From Edaphochlamys debaryana (lineage: Eukaryota > Chlorophyta > Chlorophyceae > Chlamydomonadales): 64,000 bases of DNA. The stretch covers positions 62,001 to 126,000 of the forward strand of contig JAEHOE010000062.1 in the NCBI GenBank assembly GCA_016858145.1, given 5' to 3'. The position numbers and the translations under genes are program-made. The notes beneath the pieces are model-generated. The model ran no database searches. It worked only from the letters and a program-made list of their open reading frames with translations, and was not told the origin of the DNA. Positions 52,917 to 63,994 of the stretch are shown one piece after another (the first letter of the stretch is position 1; every line of letters begins with the position of its first letter).

Positions 52917-55043
52917 ATGTCCTCAACGCCGCCCCCGCCCGGCACACCACCTCCTGCGCCGGACGCAGCGCACGACCCGAATGCCCAGCATCAGCCAACA
53001 CAGGCTCTGGATGCTGGCGCGGCTCCGCCCGCTGAGCCGGGTTTCTCTCACTTTGACAACCCCCCGGCCGGCTTTGGGAGTTGGACGACAAGCCCGTGGT
53101 ACTGCTGGGGCTGCTCGCGAGGGAACTGCTGCTCGGGATGCTGCGCATTGCAATGCGGTGAGTTCAGAAGCGATGCCGCTCTCGTATGCTCACTGTGCCC
53201 CCTCGCGAGCTCTTACACGCAAAGTATATGTACACGTGACAACAGCTGCCGGGATGCGGGGGCTCGTTGGCCGCTCGGCTTCAGCCCGGCGCTTACAGCC
53301 GTGTGCCCGCCGGAGCACACCCTTCTACCTTCCACCCCCTTGGTCCTCTTTCTGGGCGCCGCGACTAGCACTTCCGCCTTCCCTGGGGTGGAGGACAATA
53401 CTTACATTGCTGCGGACACTGATACGATGCCAGCTCATGGTCCCATAGAGGTTGGGCCCAGTTGGGCGCACCCCAACGCGCCTGCCCCTCTCTCTTGCCC
53501 CGCCCTGGCCCGCCTCCTTAAAGCTCTTAATTCCCAGGCCCCTGCGCGCGAACATCAGCTTCCCACCTAACCTGTCCCAGCTCCCGCCCACCCTCCCTCA
53601 CCCTCCCTCACCCTCAACCCCCTCTCCCTAGGCTTCTGTTTTCCCTGCATCCTGTACGCGGACACTCACTTCCGCCTCCACGGCGACTTCTTCTGGAGCC
53701 GCTGCTGCCTCTTCCTGTGGTGCTTCCCCTTCATGCGGTGCATATTCATGGCCAACACGCGCAAGGTGGGGCCCGGGCTGGGCCCGGGGTTGTGAGATGG
53801 GGCCCGAGGCTGGGCCGGAGCCGAGTGCTGTGCAGCAAGGCGGGGTCCCTTGAGCGCTGTGGGGCGAGGTGGGGCCCGGAGCTGAGAGCTGGGGGGCGAG
53901 GCTGGGCCCGGGGCTGGGTACTGGGGGTGAGGTGGGGCAGGGCAGACGGGCTCGGGCTGCCTGCGAGTCCGCATGGGCCAGGCACAAGCAGGGCTACAGC
54001 AGAGGAGCGATGGGCGCAGACGCATGGAGCCACACACTCTAACCAGCTCTGGTCAGGAATCATGGCCGACTCAGGTCTTGTGGCAAGCTAATGCGCATCT
54101 GCGCCCTGTCCTGATGCCCGGTCGCCAACGCGTTTGTCCTTCCTGTTCTGGATACTGGTACCCCTCAGGCTCTGCGCATTAAGTACGCAGACGCAGGGCG
54201 CCACACAGTTTAAACGCCTGTTCTGGCAAGCTCATTCGCATTTGCCTCTTGTGCCCTGTTCTGGATACGCCCCAGGCTCTGCGCATGAAGTACGCCCTGC
54301 CCGAGGGGCCCTGCAGCGACTGCTGCCTGCACTTCTGGTGGGAGGGTCGGGCAGAGGGGCCTGCACTTCAACCGGGACTGAGGGAGGGGGTCCTGAGGTG
54401 CAAGGCGCGCCTTGCAGGGGAAGCAAGGGCGGTGCAGAGGCAAGGGAAGGCAGGGAGCCGGCAAGTGCTGCCAGCACTTCTGGTGGGGTGGGAAGGGTGG
54501 GAAGGGGGGCAGAGGGGCCTGCACTTCTGGTGGGAGGGAGGGAGGGGGTCTGGGCGTGGTTGGGGCAGTCTGCAGTGAAGGGCTTGGAGCAATGAGGGCG
54601 CCTGGCGGGTGAAGGTTCCTGTGCCTGCATCCACCCCGCCTGTGGGGTTTTGACTGCTCAACGGCACGTACGGTAATGACCCATCCACCGCCCCTCCTTG
54701 CTGCAGGTGCCCCCTCTGCGCGCTGTGCCAGGAGGCGCGGGAGCTACAGCAGCGCGGGGCGCCGTCGCCCGCCGCCACCGCCCCCGAGCCGGGGGCAGCG
54801 GGCGCCGCAGGCCCGGGCGGGGCCCACGCGCTCGCACAGCCCGGGGCCTCGCCCCAGCACCCACCCCACCCGGGCGCACCGCCGCCCCCGTACCCGCAAC
54901 AGCAGCCGTACCCGCAGCAGCAGCCGTACCCGAACCCGGGTGGCCCCATGACACCGCCAATGCAGCAAGCGGGCATGGGCCCGGGGATGGGGCCGCCGCA
55001 GATGCCCCAACCGGGCGCGTACCCAGGCGGGCGACCATACTAG
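52917..55043 (+). CDS. PLAC8-family Cys-rich protein, 4 exons
   Basis: Predicted exons: 52917-53157, 53632-53765, 54276-54337, 54707-55043, giving 257 in-frame residues. The PLAC8 core spans the exons: GCCALQCGFCFPCILYADTH, then a hydrophobic stretch (WSRCCLFLWCFPFMRCIFMA), then LRMKYALPEGPCSDCCLHFW joined to CPLCALCQEARELQQRG. The CC-LPC-like pair and the terminal CPxCALCQExRELxxR signature are diagnostic. Family members are small, often membrane-associated; in plants they affect cell size and metal or calcium handling. The role here is inferred only. The N-terminal 40 residues are Pro/Ala-rich. The C-terminal ~75 residues are Pro/Gln/Gly/Met-rich with YPQQQP repeats, an extension seen as cytosolic linkers in other PLAC8 proteins. 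Confidence 0.92.
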
Positions 55044-55067
55044 GCGGCGGGCGCGCGAAAGTGGTCG

Positions 55068-55116
55068 TGGATCTGGATCTGGCTGCGCCTGGATCTGGAT
55101 CTGGATCTGGATCTGG
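55068..55116. repeat. GGATCT hexanucleotide repeat
   Basis: TGGATC units, seven in total, split by one GGCTGCGCC interruption. Confidence 0.9.
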
Positions 55117-55286
55117 CACGGACCGTTATGGATCCGCTGGACTGAGAGCTTGGGCGGGGCGTCCCGGCAGGCTGCTGCTGGGCGGAGGCTGCGCGTCCGG
55201 AGGGCAAGCCCTGGGTGGACGGCGGCCGTCAGCTCCCGGCCCTGGGCCCGATAACAGGAGCTGCATGCGGCGAGAGGCCACAGCCG

Positions 55287-55340
55287 GGTCTAGGGGGGTG
55301 CTGTGGGGGTCTAGGGGGGTCTAGGGGGGTCTAGGGGGGT
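55287..55340. repeat. TCTAGGGGGG tandem repeat, G4-prone
   Basis: Four units of GTCTAGGGGG plus G, the first separated by GTGCTGTGGG. G-runs of five or six spaced by three to four bases could form a G-quadruplex. The array is bracketed by CACAGCCGGGT copies. Confidence 0.85.
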
Positions 55341-56353
55341 CACAGCCGGGTATAGCGTGGTGTGTGGTGCGCACGGCATACCGCCGCACGCCAACAGCGG
55401 ACGGTCGGTGCGGGAGGGTGAGTGAGGGACTTCCCAGGGGTTCCAGGGGTTACCGCGTGGGTACTTTTCATGGGTACCAGGGGTTACCCGTATCGGCTTG
55501 TTTACTTGGGCCAGAGCCCTGACGGTGTGGTCTGGCCAGACATGAAAGGCGGTGCGGTGTTGTTGACTTGAGAGGCACGGCTCTGTCTACCTCTTTGCCT
55601 GACGGGCTGGGCTGCCCTGGACGGCGGCAGTCATCAAAGTGACTTGGCAGGTTTGTTGGGCCTGCATGCCAGCCTCCTGCTGCATGCCCTGTGTGTGCCT
55701 CAAAGCGGGGACACCTTTTGGCATGGCTGGTGTGGTGTTTGGGTCTGGGGGCAGATTGCTGAAATGGGAGCCCGGGAGCACAGGGCGCAGTGCCATGGGG
55801 ATGTGCGTACCGTCGCACATGTTCGACCGACTTTTTTGTTGACCATTCCACGGAACAACGAACGATGATACCGGTAGAAGCATGAGTGACGCGTGCACTG
55901 GTCATGGGGCTAATCGCAGGTCCTGGCGGGGACCGGAAGCTTGGACGGACGTACATTAAAGAACTGAGAGTGCTTTGCGTGGGAGTGCTAAGGTGCAGGC
56001 CTTCCGCTTGACTGGTCAACCCTAGGGGTTGGGGCTGAACGGCCTCTGTTGGCAAGACTGGGGTGAGTGCAAGGGAAGCGCACGCAGGCCAGGAAGGCAC
56101 GTGTTGTCGTGTAAGTGGACGCTCCTGCCTCGAGCACGAGCCCTCCCCGAGCCTCTTCCAGCACGTGCGTCGGGCGGCGCGCTGTCGCCCCCGCGGCACT
56201 TGCTTCCTACCTCGTGCAATCATCCCTCACCTCGGATCACCTCACCACCGCGCTTCCCTAATGCCAAGTACGGCCAGATATTGTACTGCCGCTATCAGTT
56301 GAGGAGCTGCGGGCCTCTGGGGAGATCACAATAGCACCAACGCTATCTGTACG

Positions 56354-59300
56354 ATGTACCCGTATTGTGGCCGATGCCGATGGGGCCTGCTAGCGCTACT
56401 CTGCTCATTAGCGCTTCCGATGAGCCTTCTCGGTGGCCACTGGGAGCCGCGTCCAGAGTGTGTCGAGGCTTGTGACACCTACGGCAGGCGAGTTAGTTAT
56501 AGCCTTGGGCGTGTGCAGTGTCGGCAGTCGTTTCGGCAGTGTCGGCAAAATGCAACGCGATGCACGAGCGCTGCGAAACGGATAGCTGCTATGCTCGCAG
56601 ATGCTTGACTGCGGAGACGTACGAGAGCTCCATTAGCTGCTGGACGGTGCGTTGCGCGCGCGACGAGTTGGAGTACGCACCACGAACCAGCAGGGTTTGC
56701 CCCCTCCTGCCCCCGCGCTTGGCCCCAGGGCCCTGGGCCATTCCCCGCCCAAGCACACACGTGCCTATCATGAATTGCTGAGGTGAATATATCTGCCTTG
56801 TTGCGCTGATATGTCTAGCTTGCGGCGGATGCCCCTGGATGCCCAGGATGACAAGACCGAGATCCAGACGTGCACTCAGGCGCGCAGCAGCGCATGCGGT
56901 GAGGTGAGCAAGGTGGCTGCTGGCTGGCTGCCTGGCCGTTGCCCCTTCCGGCCCCTATCTCGCCCCTGCATGTCCCCTGTCCTCACGAAACCCACTGCCT
57001 TGTTCGTCACCATTTGAAAGGACACCCAGGGCGAGCTACATTGGCTCGACCTCCTCCGCTGTCCTTGCAAATACGGTACAGGACCGGTACGAAATCTCGA
57101 GGCGTGTGGAGAAGAGCGTGCACCTGAACAGCTGCAAGAGGACGGGCTGCGACGGCGGCGGCTGCCCGTGAGTCGTACATGTACGAGGCACATTGTACGG
57201 CAGGCTGGGCGGGTCGCAGTGCACCGGCGCTTGCCTCCTGGGATGGAGTGCCGTCGTGCCTTTGGGGAGGGTCGCTGTTTGGACCCCTCCGGGTATCAGT
57301 AATGGTATTCGGCTCCTGAAGCCACTTGCTCACCACGTCACCAGTGTCATGGTGCCGTCTTGCCATTGTCGTCTGCAAGGGCCTGATGTCTGCAACAGTC
57401 TTTTAGGGCCCCTCGAGTCTGTACATGCGGTTGCGTGACTCCCAACCCTGTGTTGCGCAGGTCCGGTTGGGCCCAGGTGGATCGAGTCAAGTGCGAGGAC
57501 TGGCTGTGGCGGGACTACCACAAGGTACGGTCTGTACCGTACTGCCAGAAGGCCGACAGGGGCTATGCATGGCCGCGGCAGGGACGGAGTCACGGAGGGC
57601 CATGGGCGGGACCGCGAGTCCGCGAGCGACCGGGACCGTGGGGCCAGGGGCGGGGCCCTCCCTCGAGCAGCTGATGCTGCCGCCCTGCTGACCTGCCTCC
57701 TGCATGCATGCCTCGGGCCCACAGCTCCACGCCCCACCCCGCCTGCCGAGCAGGAGAAGTGCTGCCAGGAGTGGACCGTGTGGACGACCACGTGCGCCCT
57801 CACCACGTGAGCGGTTGGGTGCCGTGGAGCACAGTAGCGGAATCACAACTCACGAGGGACGGAGTGGGTACACTGTTGGGGCCCAGAGGAGATCTGACAT
57901 ACGTGAGCCAGGACCCGTGCCCATGAGAGTGCATGCGGTGCCTGGGGGCGGGGGCACGCATGCGTGGGCCTACGGGCTCGAGCAAGGCCCAGCCAGGACC
58001 CACAGTACGGTGTCTTGTTCTCGCAACTTGAAATTCGTCACCCTCGCTCTCTCGCAGGGCGTGCACATGGGTCGAGGAGCCGCCCCCGCCTCCTCCGCTG
58101 ACGCCCCCGCCTCCTCCTCCGCCCCCTCCGCCACCTTCGCCCAACCCATCGCCTCCGCCCCCCCCACCCGCGACCCCCCCGCCTCCGCCCCCGGACCCCC
58201 CGGCACACCCTGCCCCTCCAGACCTCTCGCCGCCTTCACCTTGGCCCCCGCCACCGAACCCTTCACCTCCGCCCCCACCACCCGACCCGCCCCAGCTCCC
58301 ACCATCCCCTCCCCAGCTCCCGTCACCTCCCCCACCCCCGCCCCCGTCCCTGCCCCCATCTGTGCCCCCAGCCCAGCAGGAACCTTCCCCACCCCTGCCA
58401 GACAGCTTACCATCACCTTCTGCACCCCCTGTAGTGCCCAGCCCACCCGCCGACCCTCCACCTGCGGCAACCCGCCGCCCCCGCCGTCCGTCTCGCCCTC
58501 CGAGACAGCCCGCGCCTCCTCCCGCGCCGTTTTCAGGCGGGCGGGGCCAGTGCCGGGCGGTGTGGTCTTTAGACCCGCCCATAGGCTTCGAGGGCAGTCG
58601 GGAGCTGGATATCAAGGTCCGGCTGAAGGGGTGAGCGTGCTGTCGCAAGAATGCGAGGTACCGGTGTCCCTCGGGCCAAGGGAGGGGGGAGGAACAGCGA
58701 ACGGTATGGGATAGGGCCAGTTGAGTACTGGCAAGGAAGGCGGTAAGGCGCGTAAGCCCCCGTGGGTGTCACTCTGTTTCACCGACTTCCGTCCTGCTTC
58801 CCGATTAAACCTCTTGCCGCCAACAGCTGTACGACCAGGCCGATCAAGCCCTCACAGATCGAGGTGGGGGTGGCAGCTCCGTCGTCACGCACGCAGCCCC
58901 TCGCCGCCCTGGTACCCCCCTCCCCCCGCGCCCCTCCCCACGCGCAAATCCTTTGGCCCCATCGATGACACTCCATCCCAAATCCCACGTGGCACATGCA
59001 CGCTGTGTGCTCTTAACAAACAATCACTGATTCCCCACACTGCAGGTTCGGGTTGGCATCACGCACCCTAACGCGAGTGCGCTCGAGTTGAGCCTCATCA
59101 GTCCCAAGGGCGTAGTGCTCAGCCTCCTGCGGAGGCCAGGTGCGTGTACTGATACAACTGCCCTCATGCCACCTTGGCTGCCAGTTCCCTTTCCTCTTGC
59201 TAAGAGATTTCAGACATACATCCCTCTCCGTCATTCCTCGACCGTTGTACCCCATCTTTCTTAGCAAGAAGCCTCGCCCTAGACGGGGTGTACGTCTTTA

Positions 59301-59740
59301 GATCGGATGGGAGGCGCATTACGGCGGAAGGCGGTACGGACGGCGGCGGCGGCGTGATCCAGCCGGGGGCCTTACGGCCCGTGACGCCTCTCGCCGCCCT
59401 CAAGGCCGCAAAGCCCAATGGCGTGTGGGCCTTGCACCTGGAGCAAATCCTCCTTGACGAGGGCTCTGCCTCGCATAAGCAGGTGACCGGGGTGGAACGC
59501 ACGGGGAAAGGGGGCGCGGGGGCACAGGTTGAAGCGCGATGGGGAGGGCGGCTTCCCACACACCGGTCCGCCGTTGACATGTCCAGCCGAAAGCCAAGGA
59601 TCCTCGGCCAACCGCTAGGGTACGTGCAGCCCCAGGCCTTCCTCCCAAGGACTCACCCTGTGTCCACACGTCTTGCGCTACCTCAGGCCTACAGCCTTCG
59701 CCTCTTCGACGTCGACATTGGCCCCCTGCAGAGGGCGTGA
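56354..59740 (+). CDS. Secreted Cys-rich protein with poly-Pro linker and P/Homo B-like domain, 10 exons
   Basis: Predicted exons: 56354-56487, 56819-56903, 57082-57167, 57461-57524, 57754-57806, 58058-58630, 58827-58863, 59046-59139, 59265-59482, 59687-59740, giving 465 in-frame residues. The signal peptide (WGLLALLCSLALPMSLLGG) is followed by HWEPRPEC. The Cys module is CKRTGCDGGGCPSG, then KCEDWLWRDYHKEKCC. A ~130-residue Pro-rich linker (PPPPPPSP runs) suits hydroxyproline O-glycosylation in the algal matrix. The last ~150 residues read as a beta sandwich like the P (Homo B) domain of proprotein convertases: VRVGITHPNASALELSLISP, NGVWALHLEQILLDE, YSLRLFDVDI. No protease domain precedes it. 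Intron 1 appears to use a GC donor (GGCAG|GCGAGT). It is paralogous to the next gene. Confidence 0.8.
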
Positions 59741-60423
59741 CGAAGTTAGGGGCAACGCCAGGCGAGCGGTCAGGGCTGGTGTTGTGGTGCAGCGGTACGA
59801 GGTATTGCGTTGAAATGGCCTCAGGTCGGGAAGAGGCTGTGTGAAGCCCTGATGGGCTGAATGCACAAGAGGCACAGGCTAGGCGTCCGTCGCTAGGCGG
59901 ATAACCCCGATTCGGCCAAGTGGACGGCACGGCCAGCCACAGAGGATGAAGGACGCCAACTACAGCGGGGCATGAGAGGTCAGGGCAGGGAAAGGGGCGC
60001 CTTCCGCTGTTGTGCCGCATGTTTGTGCTACATTAATGATTCTGACAAGCGAGGAGGCTCCAGCCACGATTACCGGTTTTTGGACAATCAGGATGTAGTT
60101 TCCAGGAATGGACCTTGGGCTCCCTCGCTCAGTCGCTCTCCTCTTGAGGATACCCGGAGGCACCCTCAGGAAGGAGTGGGGGCGGAGTGGGCCGGAGTGG
60201 GGGTGCGCGGGGCATTGCCGGAAGCGGTGCCATCATTACCGGGAGCAAGCAACTGGAGTGCAGCCCCTCCCAGAGCTTGTTCTTCCCAGGAGGGGGCCCA
60301 GGTTGCGGGGGCGGCGGTGTGTTTTACGAAACGTGCCGCAGTACAACCGCGCCCGCCCAGAGCCTCCTTGGGTTCTCCGCACAAAAACGCTGCATCGACT
60401 GTAAGGGCGTCCCGAATAAAAGG
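59741..60423. other. Intergenic between tandem paralogues
   Basis: No gene is supported. It must hold the 3' end of the first paralogue and the promoter of the second. Confidence 0.5.
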
Positions 60424-63400
60424 ATGTCGCGAAGGCACGGGCGCCTGAAACAGCTGCTGGTCACTCTGGTGTGGTGCATCGCGCGGCCTTCGCCTTCTAT
60501 CGCGAGCCACTGGGAGCCCAATCCCAACTGCGGCACCTGCAACCTTTCATTCGGCAGGTCGGTCACGTAGAGCGTTAGTACGCTGCAGGCGGATAGCGAG
60601 GTGAACACTCCGAGACGGCATTTACGCCAGCTGACTTCAATTATCGCTCTCAACGTGCTAGGTGTTGGTCACGAGATGCTCAAGAGTTCATCGCGGTTTG
60701 CCCCGAGGTGAGGCGCGGCCGTCCTTGGGAGTAGTACACTGACTTGCCCGTGCCCGTTCGGTGCGTGCCTCGCCTCCCTCCGCCCCTCCGCCGCTTCCAG
60801 GCCCTTGTGCCTCACGACGGTTGCAGATGATGCTGCCTGAGGCTGTTTGCATGCTAGCGTACCGGGGACCCACAAGGTCTTCACCTCACTTTGCGAATCA
60901 CACCTAATTCCTACCCAACCCCTCTCTGATCCCGCCCTCCCTCGTTGGCCGAAGTCCATGCCCGAACAGGGGCCTCTAACCCCGCCCCTGCCTAACCCTC
61001 AATTCTCCCTTCCTGGCCCCCCTATAACGACAGGGCTGGGACGAGGTCGGCTGCCGGGTCTGATCGTGATCAATCCTACCCTCTCCCTACCTGACAGGGC
61101 TGGGACGAGGTCGGCTCCCGGGTCTGATCGTGATCAATCCTACCCTCTCCCTACCTGACAGGGCTGGGACGAGGTCGGCTGCCGGGTCTGATCGTGATCA
61201 ATCCTACCCTCTCCCTACCTGACAGGGCTGGGACGAGGTCGGCTCCCGGGTCCAGAGCGACGTTGACCTGAACGACTGCAAGTGGACGGGCTGCGACGGA
61301 GGAGGCTGCCCGTGAGTCCCCTCCGGCGGGTGGCCGCGGTTGTTCAAAATAGATCCCTTCGGTTGGCCTCGTTGCATGGGGGTGATGGGCCTCCCAAGCA
61401 CAACATGTCATTGAGCCACGACCTACGGCTGAGGGTTACATCCGGGCATGAGGAGTTACGCTGTGCCTGACAAGAGATCCGTATTCGTCCCACCCCACCC
61501 TGGAATGCGTGTGCGTCCTTTGTAGCTCCGGACGCAAGGAGGTGGATCGAGTCAAGTGCGAGGACTGGCTGTGGCGAGACTACCACAAGGTGTGTTCGGG
61601 GTGTCAGGGCGGCCGGGGTGCCTCAGGGCAGGGCACGGCTGCGCGTTGACTTGGGCCGCCCGCTGATGAACCTCCTGGCCCCCCCTCCTTGGCGCTTCAG
61701 GAGAAGTGCTGCCGACAGTACCTGACCTACTACAAGACCTGCCGGGAGATCCTGTGAGAACTTATCATGCGCGGGGTACGCTGGCCCCTACGCCGTACAT
61801 ACCGATACTCTAGGCAAACCTGTCACTACCCCGCCTTATCCTACCTTCACACCTCACCCTCACCACGCTCGTGTCGCTCGCTCCATGCCCCGCCGCCCCG
61901 CAAGCCAATCTACCGGTATAACCGGTAGCTATGAGCTCGCCTTCTCCTATCTGCCCAACTTCTCATTCCAACCACCTCATGCATCCTTCCTCGTTCCACC
62001 CTCACTACCCCACAACAAGCAACCACTCACCCAACCCCGCTCGCCCCCAGGCCCTGCATTCTGACCGATGAGCCGCCCCCGCCGCCCCCGCCGCCGCCCG
62101 CGCTCGGCTACTGGCGCTACACCCCTGTGCACGGCTGCATGGGACACGACTGCGAGACCGACTTCTGCAACGAAGTCAGCTGCAGAGCTGGGAAGCCGGA
62201 CGAACACGTGTAAGCAAAGGGCCATGTCAGAGGGGCGTTAGTCTGGGGGGTGTTCTGCTCTGTACGGTACGTCCTGATGCCTGGATGCCCCTGGAGGGTC
62301 CGATTAAGGGCTCTGAGGCAGGCAGGGGCTCCTGACTGCAACCCTGGTGGTGCGCGGCTCGCTCGCTCGGAGCTAGCACAGTCGTTCAACCGGGCCCGCG
62401 CGCTGTCCCCGTGGTGCCACACTGCACGCGCCTGGGCCTGCCCGCGCCTGGGCCTGGACCTGGACCTGGGCCTGGATGGGCCTGCCCGCACCCCGACCTT
62501 GCCGCGTGCCACGCCGCCACCCGCTGGAATCTGCCCGCAGGTGTGAGACCCAGTGGTATGAGGAGTTCGGAGGGAAGGCGTGCCCGGAGGGCTACGCACC
62601 CAGCAACCCCTTCCCCTTCGCCACGGACTGCATGTGTGAGACGAGCCTCGATCGATGGGACCGCAGGCTCAGGACTTTGCTCAAGTCTTGTCCGTCAGTC
62701 TGGGCAGTTTGGGTTTAGGGTTGAGGGCTTGATGTGCAGGTGGTGTGGCCGTTTGCCCGTGTGGCCGCAGGGACCGGATGCGAGTTCGGAGGCTGTCCGT
62801 AAGTAGGGTACCGGTGCTCAGCGTGCATGGCCATTACGTACACATGACGTGTACGACTAGGCGCTGAACTTGTCACGCAAGCCCCGCCCGTGACCTTGGG
62901 CGTCCCTTGACAAGCTTCCTTCCCGGTTACTCACAGGAGTGGTTACGTCCAGCAGGAAAGCAAGGACTGCGCCTGGTACCAGCCCACAAACGGTGGGGCG
63001 GAGCCTCCGGCTGGGCGAGCCGAGCGAGCGGAGACATGTAGCGAACGGCACCGGGCGGGGGCCTGACAGGGGCTTGGGAGGGGGCCCGTGCAGCCGCGGT
63101 GGGCACTTGAGGCAGCACAGCGGGTTTCAGGTTGAGGCTGGGACGTTGCGCCCCTTTGTTTCCGCGGCCGCCTGCTCTCCGCTTCGTCATCACGCACGGG
63201 CTTAGGGGACAGGTCCCTATGAGTTTTCACTCCCTCACTCCCTTCCCCCCACGCGCACGTGCCCCCCCAGAGAAGTGCTGCAAGACCATCTGGCTCATCA
63301 ACTGCCGCAGATTGCTGCCCTGTGATGCTGAATGGATCGCCTACCCGTCCAGTGAGCGGTTGTCGGTTGGGCGTTGCTTGGCATACGATGGGCCGCACAG

Positions 63401-63994
63401 CCTGATAAGGAGGCAGGTCTCAAGTCCTATGCCTCTCGTTTCTCTGCAGGTCTCCCCCCGTCACCGCCCCCACCCTCTCCACAGCCGCCCTTCTCTCCAC
63501 CCCCACCCCCGCCCCCTCCGCCACCGCCCCCAAAGCCGCGCCCACCCAGCCCGCCTCGCCCGTCCCTCCCACCTCGCCCTTCCCTCCCACAAGCGCCCAG
63601 CCCCAAGCCCCCGTCGCCCCCCATGCCACCCCGCCCCCCGTTTCCCCCTTCTCCTCCCCCGCCGCCGCCTTCCCCTAGGCCCTCGCCACCCAAGCCCCCT
63701 CTACCCTCCAGAAAGTCAATTCCCCCGCGTCAACCCCCATTCATGCCCTCCGTCCTCCAGCCCCCCCCACCGCCACCGCCTCCCCGGCGTCGCCCTCCCC
63801 GCCCAGCACGCAAGCCACCTGCTCCCAAGCCGCCTCCTAAGACCCCGTCCCCTCCTCGTCCGCCCAGCCGCCGCCGGCCCCCGCGGCCGACCCGCCTGCC
63901 CCCGGCCGTCAAGCCGTCGCCCCGTAGTCCGCCCTCACCTCGCCCTCCCCCTGTGCGCAAGCTTCCGCCCCCATCCCGCCAGCCCCCTCCATAA
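60424..63994 (+). CDS. Secreted Cys-rich protein with C-terminal poly-Pro region, 11 exons
   Basis: Predicted exons: 60424-60557, 60662-60707, 61226-61311, 61526-61589, 61701-61753, 62051-62209, 62541-62635, 62771-62798, 62937-62992, 63271-63351, 63450-63994, giving 338 in-frame residues. A signal peptide ends before HWEPNPNC. Two copies of a Cys module are present, CKWTGCDGGGCPSGR...EKCC and WTGCEFGGCPSGY...EKCC. Between them sits a different Cys block (HGCMGHDCETDFCNEVSCRA; WYEEFGGKACPEGY). The last ~180 residues are Pro-rich ([15 protein letters not shown]), basic, and end in TAA six bases before the window edge. It is likely an extracellular matrix or cell-wall glycoprotein. Exons 1, 3, 4 and 5 have exactly the lengths of those in the upstream paralogue (134, 86, 64, 53). 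Splicing past the window end cannot be excluded. Confidence 0.78.
61030..61248 (+). repeat. 64-bp tandem repeat containing an acceptor site and exon start
   Basis: Units begin at 61030, 61094 and 61158, with the genuine acceptor at 61222. Each carries ACAGGGCTGGGACGAGGTCG. The three intronic copies run into TGA after nine codons, while the last continues as exon 3. Confidence 0.9.

Larger units (their letters stand above)
55044..56353. other. Intergenic with short repeats
   Basis: 3' flank of the PLAC8 gene and 5' flank of the next. The repeats at 55068-55116 and 55287-55340 are listed separately. No further gene is supported. Confidence 0.5.

Noticed and set aside
57800..58648. 282-residue Gly-rich minus-strand frame
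   Set aside because: It is the complement of the poly-Pro coding exon (CCN codons give NGG). The plus-strand frame links properly to its neighbours.
63427..63960. Gly-rich minus-strand frames near the window end
   Set aside because: Same reason: antisense of the Pro-rich exon 11.
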